A stretch of 53,844 nt of DNA, from positions 1 to 53,844 of the forward strand of contig CALPON020000002.1 of NCBI GenBank assembly GCA_943325195.2, in the 5' to 3' direction. Shown piece after piece: positions 34,923 to 42,930 of the stretch. Numbering within the stretch: position 1 is the first letter of the stretch; each line of letters opens with the position of its first letter. Made by a program: the position numbers and the translations under genes. The notes under the pieces are model-generated. The model saw nothing but the letters and a program-made list of their open reading frames with translations, did no database searches and had not been told where the DNA came from. This stretch comes from Sphingobacterium thalpophilum. GTDB lineage: Bacteria; Bacteroidota; Bacteroidia; B-17B0; Aurantibacillaceae.

Positions 34923-36479
34923 TTAGACCGCAATCTCATCCATGTCCTTATTGAAGAACTTGAATTCAAGAATGCCCTGACTGGAAACGCCTTCCACTTT
35001 AATCCATTGTTTATATTGGAAATACCATTGCCATTGTCTGCTGCGTAAGAAGCCTCCTTTTTTGATAAAGGCATCTACGTAGGGGTGGACCAGTAGAATC
35101 ACGTTTTTTTGATTCTGTTCCTGAATAATAAAACGCAAGGTGTTTTCAATCTGATCCACAAACAAAATACTTGGCTGCACCGTTCCAGTTCCACCGCAGC
35201 TAGGGCATGTTTCGACCACTTCGATATTCACCTCAGGACGAAGGCGCTGACGAGTAATCTGTATCAGTCCGAATTTACTTGGTGGCAGAATATTATGCTT
35301 GGCCCGATCACGCTTCATTTCATCTTTGAGACGATCAAAAAGAAGTTTGCGATTATCGGGACTATGCATGTCGATAAAATCGACCACGATGATGCCACCC
35401 ATATCCCGGAGTTTTAACTGACGAGCGACTTCAGAAGCGGCTTCCAGGTTGACTTCCAGTGCATTTTGTTCCTGTGTATTATCACTCTTGGCGCGGTTTC
35501 CGCTGTTGACATCAAATACATGAAGCGCCTCTGTATGCTCAATCACCAAATAAGCACCACTCTTCATGTGCACGGTTTTACCAAACAGACCTTTGATTTG
35601 TTTTTCCACGCCATGTGCATCAAAAATCGGAGTCTTTCCGTTATGCAATTTCAGAATATCCAGCTTATCCGGTGAAATGGTCTTGATATAAGTCTTTAGC
35701 TCCTCATAAATGTTGGCATCATTGACATGTATGGCATTAAAAGAAGCATTCAGAAAATCGCGGAGAATTGCACTGGTTCGGTTCACTTCACCCAGCACCC
35801 GCATAGGCGGCTGAGAAGTTTTGACGGCTTGATAACAATCGTCCCAACGGCGAATCAAATCATTCAAATCATTTTCCAGATCCGTTACCGACATACCTTC
35901 TGCCACCGTGCGCACGATTACTCCAAAATTCTTTGGTTTGATTTTGTGCATCAGGTCTTTCAGACGGCTTTTCTCTTCAAAATTTCTGATCTTAGAGGAC
36001 ACAGAAATTTTATCCGAAAACGGCATTAAAACAAGGTAGCGACCCGCAAGGCTGATTTCAGTGGTTATGCGAGGGCCTTTCGCACTGATCGGTTCTTTGG
36101 CGACCTGCACCAGAAGATTTTGTCCCGAACGAATAATCTCATTGATTTTACCGTCCTTTTTAATATCCCCCTCATTTTTAAAATACATGAGGTTACTGAC
36201 ACTCTGCTTGCCGTTTTGAACGGTTTCCACATATTTAATCAGGGATTGAGCCTGAGGACCCAGATCCAGATAATGCAGGAATGCATCTTTCTCATAGCCT
36301 ACATCCACGAATGCAGCATTGAGACCCGTCATCACTTTTTTTGCCCTGCCCAGATAGATGTCTCCAACCGCAAATTTTGAGTTGTCCTTTTCGCGGTTTA
36401 GCTCTACCAGACGTTTGTCGTGTAGAAGAGCGATAACAACTTCGCCAGACGTGGAATTAATAATTAATTCTTGGTTCAC
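34923..36479 (-). CDS. rng: Ribonuclease E/G family protein
   Basis: A 518-residue endoribonuclease for mRNA decay and rRNA maturation. The N-terminal S1 RNA-binding domain is at about 35-120 (GDIYLGRAKKVMTGLNAAFV). The catalytic aspartates are in VFDVNSGNR and VVDFIDMHS, and the zinc-link motif is CPSCGGTG near residue 425. It is RNase G-like in length, with no long C-terminal scaffold for a degradosome. The start is GTG (NQELIINSTSGEV is the family N-terminus). It is downstream of the HU-TPR-bS22 run on the same strand but separated by a hairpin. Confidence 0.95.
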   Translation of the reverse strand: MNQELIINSTSGEVVIALLHDKRLVELNREKDNSKFAVGDIYLGRAKKVMTGLNAAFVDVGYEKDAFLHYLDLGPQAQSLIKYVETVQNGKQSVSNLMYFKNEGDIKKDGKINEIIRSGQNLLVQVAKEPISAKGPRITTEISLAGRYLVLMPFSDKISVSSKIRNFEEKSRLKDLMHKIKPKNFGVIVRTVAEGMSVTDLENDLNDLIRRWDDCYQAVKTSQPPMRVLGEVNRTSAILRDFLNASFNAIHVNDANIYEELKTYIKTISPDKLDILKLHNGKTPIFDAHGVEKQIKGLFGKTVHMKSGAYLVIEHTEALHVFDVNSGNRAKSDNTQEQNALEVNLEAASEVARQLKLRDMGGIIVVDFIDMHSPDNRKLLFDRLKDEMKRDRAKHNILPPSKFGLIQITRQRLRPEVNIEVVETCPSCGGTGTVQPSILFVDQIENTLRFIIQEQNQKNVILLVHPYVDAFIKKGGFLRSRQWQWYFQYKQWIKVEGVSSQGILEFKFFNKDMDEIAV

Positions 36480-36586
36480 GCGCTTAATATTTTAGTTTGT
36501 ATAAAAGTCCAATCAATTACCAGCTTCGCTCTCCCATACAGGATCACACGCCACAATTCAATGCTGGCCGTTTTATAAAATAACTG

Positions 36587-36616
36587 AAACGGAAAAGGCA
36601 TTGTGCCCTTCCGTCC
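36587..36616 (-). terminator. Probable terminator after the bS22-like gene
   Basis: On the minus strand, ACGGAAGGGCA and TGCCTTTTCCGT can pair around CAA with one or two bulges, followed by TTTC. It separates the small ribosomal gene from rng. Confidence 0.5.
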
Positions 36617-36644
36617 AGAAATTTTTTAAGAAAAGATCAATGGA

Positions 36645-36734
36645 TTATTTTTTCTTATGACGATTCTTACGCAAACGTTTTTTGCGTTTGTGCGTTGCCA
36701 TTTTATGTCTTTTTCTTTTCTTTCCGCTTGGCAT
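36645..36734 (-). CDS. Small basic ribosomal protein, AURKAIP1/COX24 (bS22/mS38-like) family
   Basis: A 29-residue protein, MPSGKKRKRHKMATHKRKKR then LRKNRHKKK, with 19 Lys or Arg residues. It matches the AURKAIP1/COX24 family pattern (KRxxMxxHKxKKxLRKxRHxxK), whose members are bS22 in mycobacteria and mS38 in mitochondria and bind 16S rRNA in the small subunit. The homology is by pattern only; the exact ribosomal name in Bacteroidota is not decided here. It is 21 nt downstream of a TPR gene on the same strand and followed by a probable hairpin. It is easily missed because of its size. Confidence 0.88.
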   Translation of the reverse strand: MPSGKKRKRHKMATHKRKKRLRKNRHKKK

Positions 36735-36755
36735 AATTTCAAATTTTAATGGTTA

Positions 36756-37562
36756 TTATTTTGTTTCTTTTAATTGTTTAATATACTTGCTGACCTCAAG
36801 GCGGACCACTGCATCCTCTGTCTTTGATACATACTGCTCCAGCATTTCAATCGTCCCTTCTTTATTCCCCTGCTGCTCATAAGCGTCTGCCAAGTGCAGA
36901 TAAGCTTCCAGATAAGCAGGATCAATTTTTAAAACCTTTTTAAAACGTGCAATGGCCTTGTCCGTTTGCCCGCTTTTCAATGAGAAAAAAGCAAAGCTTA
37001 ATTGCAGTTTCACATTGTTACTGTCTTTTTTTTCGATCTCCCGCAGAAGACCGATTCCCTTCATCGGATCAGAACCACTCTCCACATATGCGGATGCGAG
37101 CATAATCCGAGCATCTGTATTCTCCGGTTCCAGCACCAGACCTTTCTTAAAACAACGCGCCGAACTCTGTATAAGCACCGGCTCCTCAGTTTTGTCTTTA
37201 ATAAATTGGACGGAATAGTAATACCGGTTGCCCGCTAAAAACCAATCGGAAGCCTTTCCCGTCTGCATCGCCTTCTCTTCTGAGAAATGCGCCGCCAAGT
37301 CGGGGCGTTTTTGGGAGGACCAGAAACTTATCAGACTGTCCGCCGAACGTTGCTTATCCATCAATTGCTTCAGCTCCGGCGAAAGATTCTTTACTGCCGT
37401 GCGAAGATAAATGTCTAGTCGCACCGTTTCATCCACCTTTATCGTCTCTGCTGCCGCAGCATCAGACGATTCAGCTGTTTTTATTTTTGGCGCAAAATAT
37501 AAAAGAACGAAAACTACAAGGGCGCCGCCAATTAGTACAATCTTAGTGACCGGGGCCCGCAT
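36756..37562 (-). CDS. TPR-repeat membrane-anchored protein
   Basis: A 268-residue protein with an N-terminal membrane helix (about 7-24, KIVLIGGALVVFVLLYFA), then an alanine/acidic linker and at least three tetratricopeptide repeats in the second half (ARFKKVLKIDPAYLEAYLHL is the clearest). The C-terminus is EVSKYIKQLKETK. It should sit in the inner membrane with the repeats outside, as a protein-binding platform. Five nt after HU on the same strand, so probably co-transcribed with HU and the small ribosomal gene that follows. Confidence 0.88.
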   Translation of the reverse strand: MRAPVTKIVLIGGALVVFVLLYFAPKIKTAESSDAAAAETIKVDETVRLDIYLRTAVKNLSPELKQLMDKQRSADSLISFWSSQKRPDLAAHFSEEKAMQTGKASDWFLAGNRYYYSVQFIKDKTEEPVLIQSSARCFKKGLVLEPENTDARIMLASAYVESGSDPMKGIGLLREIEKKDSNNVKLQLSFAFFSLKSGQTDKAIARFKKVLKIDPAYLEAYLHLADAYEQQGNKEGTIEMLEQYVSKTEDAVVRLEVSKYIKQLKETK

Positions 37563-37567
37563 AGTCT

Positions 37568-37882
37568 TTAATCAATATTTTTAGGCATTGGCTCTGCTGT
37601 TTTTACATTGCGCTTCACCCTGTCCGCAAATGTCTTCGCCGCCTTAAATGCTGGTATGTAATGCGCAGGGATGACCACCGTCGTGTTTTTAGAAATATTA
37701 CGCCCGATTTTCTCTGCACGCTTTTTCACCACAAATGTCCCAAACCCCCGCAGATAAACGTTCTTCCCTTCTACCATCGAATTACGAATGGTCTTCATGA
37801 AGGCCTCCACAGTGGCCTGCACAGCCATCTTCTCGATACCGGTCTTTTCCGAAATTTCGTTAACTATATCTGCCTTGGTCAT
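37568..37882 (-). CDS. HU/IHF family DNA-binding protein
   Basis: A 104-residue nucleoid protein, dimeric, that bends DNA. It has the N-terminal TKADIVNEISEKTGIEKMAV helix pair, the signature RGFGTFVVKKRAEKIGRN and the beta-arm with proline followed by AFKAAKTFADRV. A 14-residue basic/proline C-terminal tail (KTAEPMPKNID) extends past the usual HU length of about 90. On the minus strand, TATCTTTG at 37929-37936, about 47 nt before the start, is an exact -7 box and a possible promoter. The gene lies next to mutY, which diverges from it. Confidence 0.95.
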   Translation of the reverse strand: MTKADIVNEISEKTGIEKMAVQATVEAFMKTIRNSMVEGKNVYLRGFGTFVVKKRAEKIGRNISKNTTVVIPAHYIPAFKAAKTFADRVKRNVKTAEPMPKNID

Positions 37883-38014
37883 CTTACAAACTATTTAAAA
37901 TCAATTAATTGTATTTCAAAACGGGCAGCAAAGATACTAGTTTAATGTGGAATATGAAAATATTTTTTTTCTTTACGCCTGGCGCCTCCTTTTACGGTAT
38001 TTTCGTGGCGCATC

Positions 38015-39073
38015 ATGAATGGTTTTTCTGACACTTTAATCGCCTGGTATCAGCGCAACAAAAGGGACCTTCCCTGGCGTCAGACCAACGATCCATACGC
38101 TATCTGGCTTTCTGAGATTATCCTGCAGCAAACGCAGGTGGCACAGGGCTTGGCCTATTACCTCCGTTTTCTCTCCGCCTTTCCCTCCGTTCTGCAGCTG
38201 GCGGAAGCTTCTGAAGATGAGGTGCTGAAATTGTGGCAGGGACTCGGCTATTACTCCCGCGCGCGCAACCTGCACGCCACGGCGAAAATAATTGTGCAAA
38301 AGTATGATGGCAGGTTTCCCGACAAGTACGCGCTGATTCTGGACTTGAAAGGGGTGGGGGACTATACCGCCGCTGCCATTTCTAGTTTTGCTTTTAACCT
38401 GCCGCATGCCGTGGTTGACGGAAATGTATACCGCTTGCTTAGTCGCGTTTTCGGCATTGAATTACCGATTGACTCGACCGCGGGAAAAAAAACGTTTCGA
38501 GAACTGGCCGATGAACTGCTCCATCCTAAGCAACCTGCCCTGCACAATCAGGCCATCATGGAATTCGGCTCTCAGTTTTGTAAACCGGTTAATCCAGATT
38601 GTCCTACCTGCATTTTCTCCGACCGCTGTCTAGCCCGGCAAAAAGGTCTGGTTGAGATCCTGCCCGTAAAAGAAAAAAAGACGAAGATCCGCCCGCGCTT
38701 CTTCCATTATCTGGTGCTGGTAGATTCCAAAAACCAGGTCTTGCTGCAAAAACGCCAGGCGGGAGATATCTGGCAGGGATTGTATGAATTTTATCTCGTG
38801 GAAAAGGATAAGGCCGGTCCACTCAGCGATGACGTGCTTCTTCAGGCGCTAAAGGAATATGGCGCCCGGAAGCCCCAGCTGATAAGTGTTTCGGAGACTT
38901 ATAAACACGTGCTTAGTCATCAGCATCTTTTTGTCTGCTTTTATCTGTTCCGCGTTCAGTTCAGCCCAGCACTGCTGCCACTGCTGGTTAGCAAAGAAAA
39001 ATTTGCGGAGGTGCCGCTGCCGCGACTTCTAGAAAAATTTGCGACGGATTGCGGATTGACGGAAATAGTATAA
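38015..39073 (+). CDS. mutY: A/G-specific adenine glycosylase
   Basis: A 352-residue base-excision repair enzyme that removes A opposite 8-oxoguanine. Visible: WYQRNKRDLPWRQTNDPYAI, the catalytic glutamate in WLSEIILQQTQV, the helix-hairpin-helix LDLKGVGDYTAAAI with the catalytic aspartate in VVDGNVYRLLSR, and the [4Fe-4S] loop CKPVNPDCPTCIFSDRC (C-x6-C-x2-C-x5-C). A NUDIX-like C-terminal domain (YLVLVDSKNQVLLQKRQAGD, IWQGLYEF) recognises 8-oxoguanine. All key residues are present. It is the first of several plus-strand genes, divergent from HU. Confidence 0.96.
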   Translation: MNGFSDTLIAWYQRNKRDLPWRQTNDPYAIWLSEIILQQTQVAQGLAYYLRFLSAFPSVLQLAEASEDEVLKLWQGLGYYSRARNLHATAKIIVQKYDGRFPDKYALILDLKGVGDYTAAAISSFAFNLPHAVVDGNVYRLLSRVFGIELPIDSTAGKKTFRELADELLHPKQPALHNQAIMEFGSQFCKPVNPDCPTCIFSDRCLARQKGLVEILPVKEKKTKIRPRFFHYLVLVDSKNQVLLQKRQAGDIWQGLYEFYLVEKDKAGPLSDDVLLQALKEYGARKPQLISVSETYKHVLSHQHLFVCFYLFRVQFSPALLPLLVSKEKFAEVPLPRLLEKFATDCGLTEIV

Positions 39074-39095
39074 ATTTGATAAAAATATATCGGGT

Positions 39096-39680
39096 ATGAG
39101 GTTTCTGCTAACGCTTACTGCTGTTTTTACATTTATAAACAGCCAATCGCAAATCTATACAGCGAAAACGGGGTCCACCACTATTACTTTTCACTCTGAT
39201 GCACCACTGGAAAATATTGACGCCACCAACAAAGGTGCGATCATTGTTTTTAAGTCATCCACGGCGGAACTCCAGGTGCGTGTCACCATGCAGAATTTTC
39301 AATTTAATAATTCGTTAATGAAGGAGCATTTTAACGAAAACTATATGGAGACCGATCTGAAAGTAGAGGTCAATGGTGCCGCCACCTATCCCAACCGCTA
39401 CGCCGAATTTAAAGGCAAAATCAATGAGCCTTTAGGGGCAATAAAAGAGGGTGAAAATAAAGTGTCGCTGAAGGGAAAAATGGCGATGCACGGCGTTACC
39501 CGCGATATCGCGATTGAAGGTACCCTCACCAAAAAAGGCGAAGAAATTTATATTGCCAGCAAATTCAGAATTAAAGTCGCAGATTATAATATCAAAGTGC
39601 CCAGTATGTATGTAAAAAGCATTGCTGAGGAGGTAGACGTGACCATCTCTAGTGTTTTGGAGCCTTTGCAAAAAAAATAA
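39096..39680 (+). CDS. YceI family periplasmic protein
   Basis: A 194-residue exported lipocalin-like beta-barrel of the YceI family, thought to bind polyisoprenoids or other lipids. Signal peptide at 1-17 (LLTLTAVFTFINSQS). Family features: TITFHSDAPLENIDATNKGA, MQNFQFNNSLMKEHFNENYM, MAMHGVTRDIAIEGTL. No lipobox. It lies 22 nt after mutY and 3 nt before the DUF5777 gene, so it is probably co-transcribed with it. Confidence 0.92.
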   Translation: MRFLLTLTAVFTFINSQSQIYTAKTGSTTITFHSDAPLENIDATNKGAIIVFKSSTAELQVRVTMQNFQFNNSLMKEHFNENYMETDLKVEVNGAATYPNRYAEFKGKINEPLGAIKEGENKVSLKGKMAMHGVTRDIAIEGTLTKKGEEIYIASKFRIKVADYNIKVPSMYVKSIAEEVDVTISSVLEPLQKK

Positions 39681-39683
39681 ACA

Positions 39684-40628
39684 ATGCGCAGATGCCGCGG
39701 CGTTTTTAGTGCCTGTTTTTTATTCGCTGCCGCTGCTGTGTTAGCGCAGACAAATCCCCCCCGCCCTCTGGAGGATGAGACCCCCAAGTCTAAAAAAGCA
39801 GACCCTCCCTTCAAAAGCACGCGCTTAGGAAACGCACAGAGTATCGATTTCGTAAAAAAAAATCACTTAGACATTCGCATATCCCAACGTTTTGGTAAGT
39901 TGTATGATGCGACTAATCCACATCCGCTGACTGAGAGTTTTCAGACCTTTTTGGGATTCGATAATACCTCGGATATCCGCTTAAGTTTCGACTATGGTCT
40001 GCGGGAAAACCTCAGCATAGGTTTAGGACGGAGTAAGTATAACCGACTGGTGGACGGGAATGTAAAATGGAAACTGCTTTCACAAACTGCAGACTTCAAA
40101 ATTCCGGTGTCCATTGTGCTGTTCGAAAGTATTGGCTATACACATGCGCCCACAACGCAACTCTATAGTGGCATAGTAAAGGATTTTGAAACGAATGAAC
40201 TGCACCGCTTTAATTATGTTTCGCAATTAGTCATTGCTTCTCGGCTCTCCTCAAGGCTTTCGGTTGAAGTTGTGCCCGGCTATATACATCGTAATTTTAT
40301 CCGGGAAAGTTACAATACAAACAGTAAGGCGGCGGACCAGAATGGATTTTTATTCTTGGGTCTTGGGGCGCGGCTCAAGATTTCGCAGCGCGTTTGTATA
40401 ATTGGCGATTACTTTTATAATTTTGCAGCGTATTATCAAAACAATTCTTCTGTGCATCAGCCACTGTCATTAGGTATCGAGTTAGAAACGGGGGGACACT
40501 TAGTCAGTCTCTTTTATTCCAATGCGTCGGCCTTCACGGAGAATAATTATCTGGCGGGAACCAGTGACTCTTGGCGCAAGGGCCAGATTAAATTCGGATT
40601 TAGTATTTCCAGAATGTTTGCATTGTAG
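39684..40628 (+). CDS. DUF5777 family outer-membrane beta-barrel protein
   Basis: A 314-residue exported protein: signal peptide (FSACFLFAAAAVLAQ), a proline-rich charged stretch, then ten or so amphipathic beta strands typical of an outer-membrane barrel, ending in a phenylalanine-containing strand (KFGFSISRMFAL). Family features: IDFVKKNHLDIRISQRFGKL, FLGFDNTSDIRLSFDYGL, ENLSIGLGRSKYNRLVDGNV. Function unknown; it often follows a YceI gene in Bacteroidota, as here. Its TAG stop overlaps the GTG start of the next gene by one base. Confidence 0.88.
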   Translation: MRRCRGVFSACFLFAAAAVLAQTNPPRPLEDETPKSKKADPPFKSTRLGNAQSIDFVKKNHLDIRISQRFGKLYDATNPHPLTESFQTFLGFDNTSDIRLSFDYGLRENLSIGLGRSKYNRLVDGNVKWKLLSQTADFKIPVSIVLFESIGYTHAPTTQLYSGIVKDFETNELHRFNYVSQLVIASRLSSRLSVEVVPGYIHRNFIRESYNTNSKAADQNGFLFLGLGARLKISQRVCIIGDYFYNFAAYYQNNSSVHQPLSLGIELETGGHLVSLFYSNASAFTENNYLAGTSDSWRKGQIKFGFSISRMFAL

Positions 40629-41356
40629 TGTTGAATCAGGCATTGAACGAGCATATTTTTTATAATCATCTTCTGGTGCCAGTGCAGGCCCGCCCGGAAG
40701 TGAACCATACCACCGAATTGGTTTGGCCTTCTGTTTATCTTTTTATCTGCCTCTTTCTGCTGGCTTACATCAAAGCGGGCTCCTTTTCTCGAGTCGTCCG
40801 CATCATTCAGTCCACCTTCAGCAAACAAATCCTCCAGCAACTGGAGAGAGAGGAGTTGAATGCCTCAAAGATTCACTCCGTTGGACTGACCGTCTTTTTC
40901 CTACTCAACTTTGCCTTTCTGGTTTACAAAATTAATTCGCTGTATGATTTAGTGTTACATGGAACCGATTCACTGCTTCAATACCTCTTTTTCGTCCTGC
41001 TTATTTTTCTCATGTTTGCCTGCAAACAACTGGCATTAAGAATGCTGGCGTTCATTACGGACCGCCGCCGCATGTTTACCGATGTGCGGACCAGCACCAA
41101 CCTGTTGAATCAAACCTTTGGCCTCTTTATCTTTCCCTTTCTTGTTTTTTCGGAATTTACAAGCTGGAACGCCCGTTATTTCTTAGGCAGCGCCTTAGTC
41201 ATTCTGACCTTCTCCCTGTTTTTAAAATGGTACCGCGGGCTTATGATGAGCCTGGTCGAGGAAAGGATAGGATTATTGCAAATTTTCTCCTACTTTTGCG
41301 GTTTGGAAGTCCTGCCACTTTTAACAGTGGTCAAATTTGTAGTCGAAACTTTATAA
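40628..41356 (+). CDS. DUF4271 integral membrane protein
   Basis: A 242-residue protein of the DUF4271 family with about six or seven helices. The N-terminal 35 residues are soluble, followed by WPSVYLFICLFLLAYIKAGS and further hydrophobic helices. Family features: VRIIQSTFSKQILQQLEREE, LTVFFLLNFAFLVYKINSLY, TNLLNQTFGLFIFPFLVFSE. Function unknown. It lies between an outer-membrane barrel gene and hemD. The GTG start gives a one-base overlap with the previous gene (TAGTG). Confidence 0.85.
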   Translation: MLNQALNEHIFYNHLLVPVQARPEVNHTTELVWPSVYLFICLFLLAYIKAGSFSRVVRIIQSTFSKQILQQLEREELNASKIHSVGLTVFFLLNFAFLVYKINSLYDLVLHGTDSLLQYLFFVLLIFLMFACKQLALRMLAFITDRRRMFTDVRTSTNLLNQTFGLFIFPFLVFSEFTSWNARYFLGSALVILTFSLFLKWYRGLMMSLVEERIGLLQIFSYFCGLEVLPLLTVVKFVVETL

Positions 41357-41371
41357 CATTAGGGCATAGAG

Positions 41372-42451
41372 ATGTCAGCTAAAAAATCCCCCTCTAAAAA
41401 AGGGGTTGTGAAGAAGAGTGTAGGTGCTGTGAAGACGGCAAAATCTTCTGTTTCAACTGCCGTCAAAAAGAAAAGCGCTAAACGCAGCGCAGTGGTGAAG
41501 ATAAGTGCCAAGCCCGCGGCTAAAAAAGTTCTTAAGCCTGTTGTTGAAAAGGTGACGGCAAAAAAAATAATCGTCAAGAGCGAAGAAAAAGAAACCATAG
41601 AAAAAGTGGCGCCGTTAAAACGCGCCAGGAAGGTGTCTCGTAAAACACTTCCGAGCGTAGTGACTCCGCCTCCTGTAATCATTAGCGATCACCCCAAAAG
41701 CAGAGTCAAAAACATTCTGGTTTCTCAACCTAAGCCAGTCGAAACGGAAAAAAACCCGTATTTCGAACTGGCTAAAAAACATAGCCTGAATATTCAGTTC
41801 CGTCAATTCATTAAGGTCGAAGGTCTCTCTTCACAGGAGTTCAGGGCGCAACGCATTGATATCACCGAACATGGTGCGGTCATTCTCACTAGTAAGCAGG
41901 CGGTTGATCACTATTTCCGTATCTGCAATGAAATGCGCATTACGGTGCCTGAAACCATGAAGTATTTCTGTATTAATGAGCAGACTGCCTATTATCTTCA
42001 GAAATACATTCAATACCGTAAACGAAAAATATTTTTCGGACACGGCACAATCCTTGACCTGGTGGATGTCATCCGCAAAAACCGCGCAGAGAAATTCTTA
42101 CTTCCCTGCAGTGATGTTCACAAGGAACAAATCGTGGATTTTCTCGATGATGTAAAAATCACCTTCACAAAGGCTACTTTTTACAAAACCGTCAGTGCTG
42201 ATTTGAGTGACCTGAAGTCATTGGCAGAATTCGACTTGCTGGTGTTTTTTACGCCGGTTGGTATTCGCTCCCTCAAGCACAACTTCCCTAATTTTAAACA
42301 GGGAAACACCCGCATCGCTGCATTTGGACACGCAACCGCTCAAATGGTGAAGACCCTGGGCTATCGTCTCGATATATTTGCACCAAATCCCCAGAACCCC
42401 AGTATGACTGGCGCTCTGGACGCCTATATCAAAGAAGCGAATAAAAAGTAA
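41372..42451 (+). CDS. hemD: Uroporphyrinogen-III synthase with a histone-H1-like N-terminal tail
   Basis: A 359-residue protein. Residues about 111-359 are a HemD-type uroporphyrinogen-III synthase, which closes hydroxymethylbilane in heme and siroheme synthesis: RVKNILVSQPKP, FRQFIKVEGLSSQEF, YFCINEQTAYYLQKYIQY, LLVFFTPVGIRSLKHNFPNF and FGHATAQMVKTLGY. The first 110 residues are an added basic, low-complexity tail of Lys, Ala, Ser and Val (21 Lys in the first 70 residues; KKSPSKK, VKKKSAKRSA, KPAAKK). This resembles the AlgP/H1 type, not a signal peptide. Bacteroidota HemD proteins usually start near the core. The stop abuts that of the convergent rnpA. Confidence 0.92.
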   Translation: MSAKKSPSKKGVVKKSVGAVKTAKSSVSTAVKKKSAKRSAVVKISAKPAAKKVLKPVVEKVTAKKIIVKSEEKETIEKVAPLKRARKVSRKTLPSVVTPPPVIISDHPKSRVKNILVSQPKPVETEKNPYFELAKKHSLNIQFRQFIKVEGLSSQEFRAQRIDITEHGAVILTSKQAVDHYFRICNEMRITVPETMKYFCINEQTAYYLQKYIQYRKRKIFFGHGTILDLVDVIRKNRAEKFLLPCSDVHKEQIVDFLDDVKITFTKATFYKTVSADLSDLKSLAEFDLLVFFTPVGIRSLKHNFPNFKQGNTRIAAFGHATAQMVKTLGYRLDIFAPNPQNPSMTGALDAYIKEANKK

Positions 42452-42835
42452 TCAGTCCTTTAATTTCAGACACAGCTTCTTTAGGAGCTGCTCGACACTC
42501 TGCGAAACCACTTCAAATGGTTCTTCTTTTTTTGAGGTATACAGAAAGGCTAGGACCAAGTGATTTTGTGATGGCTGGAGACAGGCGTACAAGTCTTCTT
42601 TTTTTAAACGATAAGACTCCCGCATACGTCGCTTCAGCGTATTACGGTCCGGTGATTTTTTAAAGCTCCGCTTCGGGGCCACAAACATGGCCTGCACGGG
42701 ATAATCCATTGGCACCTCATCTTTCAGGAAAACCAATTTAAGCGGATAAACCTGAAGGGATGAGCCCTTCTTGAAAAGCAGATCGGTTTTTTTTCTGCTG
42801 CAAAGTCGCTCGTGTTTATGGAAGGAAGTTGTAAT
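42452..42835 (-). CDS. rnpA: Ribonuclease P protein component; probable ATT start
   Basis: The RnpA protein binds RNase P RNA and helps recognise pre-tRNA. The RNR motif is present as DRNTLKRRMRESYRL, after YPVQAMFVAPKRSFKK. The first canonical start (TTG at 42736) gives only 94 residues and loses the conserved N-terminus. The same frame runs upstream through HKHERLCSRKKTDLLFKKG and SSLQVYPLKLVFL, which is the usual first helix and strand. The frame is bounded by TAA at 42856, and no ATG, GTG or TTG lies in it. ATT at 42833-42835 would give a 127-residue protein of normal length beginning TTSFHKHERL. An indel or sequencing error is an alternative. Confidence 0.88.
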   Translation of the reverse strand: MTTSFHKHERLCSRKKTDLLFKKGSSLQVYPLKLVFLKDEVPMDYPVQAMFVAPKRSFKKSPDRNTLKRRMRESYRLKKEDLYACLQPSQNHLVLAFLYTSKKEEPFEVVSQSVEQLLKKLCLKLKD

Positions 42836-42880
42836 AGGACAAGTAGTTTAAAAGTTTAGCCCCGCTCTCTGCGACAGCTT

Positions 42881-42911
42881 TTTGCTTGCTAAAGATAATT
42901 TTTTACTTTTA
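42881..42911 (+). promoter_or_regulatory. Promoter of the bTHX gene
   Basis: TTTG, exactly 19 nt, then TACTTTTA, seven of eight positions of the Bacteroidota promoter. The ATG is 20 nt downstream, which sets the start codon. Confidence 0.75.
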
Positions 42912-42930
42912 CACAAATAAAACTATTATT

